Origin: Thermoflexales bacterium
GTDB taxonomy: Bacteria > Chloroflexota > Anaerolineae > B4-G1 > SLSP01
Assembly: GCA_015486785.1 (NCBI GenBank)
Contig: WFQZ01000146.1
Location: forward strand, 1-6,651
DNA: 6,651 nt
Direction of reading: 5' to 3'
In this document: piece after piece, positions 5,610 through 6,651 of the stretch
Position numbering within the stretch: position 1 is the first letter of the stretch
Layout of the letters: the number at the start of each line of letters is the position of its first letter
The notes under the pieces: model-generated
Databases searched by the model: none
What the model saw: the letters and a program-made list of their open reading frames with translations, nothing else
What the model was told of the DNA's origin: nothing
Translations under genes and position numbers: made by a program

Positions 5610-6242
5610 ATGATCATCAAACTCATACGACACGGTGAATCCAAAGCCAACACCGGCGAGCTGGACGCGCAGCAGGTGGGGGATCACACCATCGGGTTGA
5701 CGGAGCGAGGACGGCGGCAGGCGGAACAGGCCGGAGACGCCCTCGGCGCGGACTTTCTCACGCACTCGCTGATCTATTGTTCGCCCTACCAACGCACCCG
5801 CGAAACGCTCCGGCATCTGCTGATCGGAGCCGGGTTAGACCCGCAGGAGGTCAAGGTGTACGAGGACCCTCGGCTGCGCGAAGTGGAGCACGGCTACGCC
5901 AACATTGATGCCCAACAGGAATTGCGGCGCATCCACGGTTGGTTTTACTACCGCTACAAGGGCGGGGAAAGTCCGGCGGATTGTTACGACCGCACTTCGT
6001 CATTCCTGGAAAGTATGATGCGGCAGGCACAGCGGAGCAAGGCGCAAAATATCCTCATCGTCACCCACGGGCTGACGCTCCGCTGTTTCGTGATGCGCTA
6101 TCTGCACTTGCGCGTCGAAGAGTTCGAGACGATCAAGAACCCGGCCAACTGCGAGATCGTCACGATCAGCGATGAGCCGCAACCAGACCCGCAGTTCGTC
6201 ACCGGAAGATGGAGCGTGACCGGGCTGCACCTGCGCCGCTAG
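5610..6242 (+). CDS. Histidine phosphatase family protein, 210 aa
   Basis: Cytoplasmic phosphatase or mutase of the histidine phosphatase (phosphoglycerate mutase-like) superfamily. The complete catalytic set is visible: R7-H8-G9-E10 near the N-terminus, with H8 as the phospho-accepting histidine; the CSPYQRTRET motif (57-66) with R62; E91 in LREVEHG as the likely acid; and T152-H153-G154 for the second histidine. IHGWFYYRYKGGESPADCYDR (108-128) resembles the eukaryotic DET1/AT74-type branch and its bacterial relatives rather than classical glycolytic PGM. The length of about 210 residues suits a single-domain member. The substrate cannot be named. The start at 5610 is set by GGAGGGAG. There is no room for a promoter between the tRNA terminator and the start, so expression probably comes from readthrough. 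It ends 6 bp from the stop of a convergent gene. Confidence 0.93.
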   Translation: MIIKLIRHGESKANTGELDAQQVGDHTIGLTERGRRQAEQAGDALGADFLTHSLIYCSPYQRTRETLRHLLIGAGLDPQEVKVYEDPRLREVEHGYANIDAQQELRRIHGWFYYRYKGGESPADCYDRTSSFLESMMRQAQRSKAQNILIVTHGLTLRCFVMRYLHLRVEEFETIKNPANCEIVTISDEPQPDPQFVTGRWSVTGLHLRR

Positions 6243-6264
6243 TCATCCCTACGGCGAGATGACT
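6241..6264. terminator. Weak inverted repeat between two convergent stops
   Basis: AGTCATC (6241-6247) and GATGACT (6258-6264) are a perfect 7-bp inverted repeat with a 10-nt loop that can pair internally (CC/GG). The repeat starts within the phosphatase stop codon and reaches across the stop codon of the minus-strand gene. It could end transcription in both directions, but only TTT follows on the plus strand and no T run on the minus strand, so it is weak as an intrinsic terminator. Confidence 0.35.
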
Positions 6265-6651
6265 TTGGTCAGGGTCAAAGCATGCGAGGTCCAGCCCCAG
6301 GAGGACGCGCGAAGGCACTTGGCGATGTGCAGGGTGGCGACCGGTGCGCCGGTGGGCATGTTGACGTAGAGATTGTAATCCTGGGCCACGGGCGGGAGCG
6401 CGAAATCCACGTATCCCGCGCCGCGCCAGGGGCGCAAGCCGGTCACGGCGTGATCCGCGCCGCCATCCCAGGTGAGCCACACGGCTTGGCCGGGGAACGG
6501 CTCCAGGGTGTGCTGCACGCGCCCGTATTTTTCCTCGGTGTGCGAAAGGGTCAGGGTGACGGAGAGTGCGGCTCGCGTGGTGCAAGTGATGGTGTGCGAA
6601 AGGACGTAGATCTCCAGAACCGGCGTGGGCGTGGGCAGCACCGAGTAGAAG
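6249..6651 (-). CDS. C-terminal part of an unidentified, probably exported protein
   Basis: Partial: the last 133 codons are present, the frame is open to the right edge, and the gene starts outside. The visible part begins FYSVLPTPTPVLEIY. A short Pro/Thr linker (PTPTP) is followed by about 120 residues of beta-type sequence with alternating hydrophobic residues (YVLSHTITC, ALSVTLTLSHT, AVWLTWDGG, GYVDFALPP, YNLYVNMPTG) and two cysteines (in HTITC and AKCLR) that might pair. This looks like a compact beta-sandwich domain of a secreted or surface protein, a reading that rests on the linker and composition only. A GTG at 6639-6641 could be a start but has no Shine-Dalgarno sequence before it, so I treat the gene as continuing. 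It converges on the phosphatase gene. Confidence 0.72.
   Translation of the reverse strand, partial: FYSVLPTPTPVLEIYVLSHTITCTTRAALSVTLTLSHTEEKYGRVQHTLEPFPGQAVWLTWDGGADHAVTGLRPWRGAGYVDFALPPVAQDYNLYVNMPTGAPVATLHIAKCLRASSWGWTSHALTLTKVISP

Noticed and set aside
6264..6279. Short inverted repeat CTTTG/CAAAG as a terminator of the phosphatase gene
   Set aside because: Five base pairs with a wide loop, inside the coding end of the convergent gene and with no T run, is within chance expectation.

Overview
The window is high in G+C over most of its length and looks like a chromosomal fragment from a member of the Chloroflexota, probably an Anaerolineae-type bacterium. That placement is an inference. 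It rests mainly on the 1139-residue polytopic protein at 1931-5350, whose GT-C-like membrane half (PTPS_related / YfhO-like) followed by several outward-facing beta modules is a layout I associate with that phylum. No gene here fixes the taxonomy.

Layout: positions 1-198 hold nine copies of a 22-bp tandem repeat, cut by the left edge, with a 66-bp higher-order period. Two perfect palindromes (199-222) separate it from the first gene. From 5350 leftward to 237 runs a minus-strand gene string: the large membrane protein, a 195-residue lipoprotein joined to it by a 4-bp stop/start overlap, a possible 14-codon leader ORF behind the best Shine-Dalgarno sequence in the string, a 189-residue membrane-anchored protein, and a 127-residue soluble protein. 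The last three proteins are not recognised. Much of the left part is visibly lower in G+C (about 52% in sampled lines) than the large gene (about 70% in a sampled line).

From about 5449 rightward lie a plus-strand promoter, a tRNA-Pro with anticodon CGG, a strong intrinsic terminator, and a 210-residue histidine phosphatase whose start codon is only 17 nt past the terminator's T run. The phosphatase ends 6 bp from the stop codon of a convergent minus-strand gene, of which only the last 133 codons are in the window.

How it fits together: the large protein, the lipoprotein and the anchored protein would all act at or outside the membrane, which suggests an envelope glycan or surface role, but no pathway can be named. 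I found no defence system, CRISPR array, transposase or phage gene. The least ordinary items are the tandem array with its internal dyad, the leader-ORF arrangement at 1284-1346, the four repeated beta modules of the large protein, and the tRNA-terminator-phosphatase arrangement.
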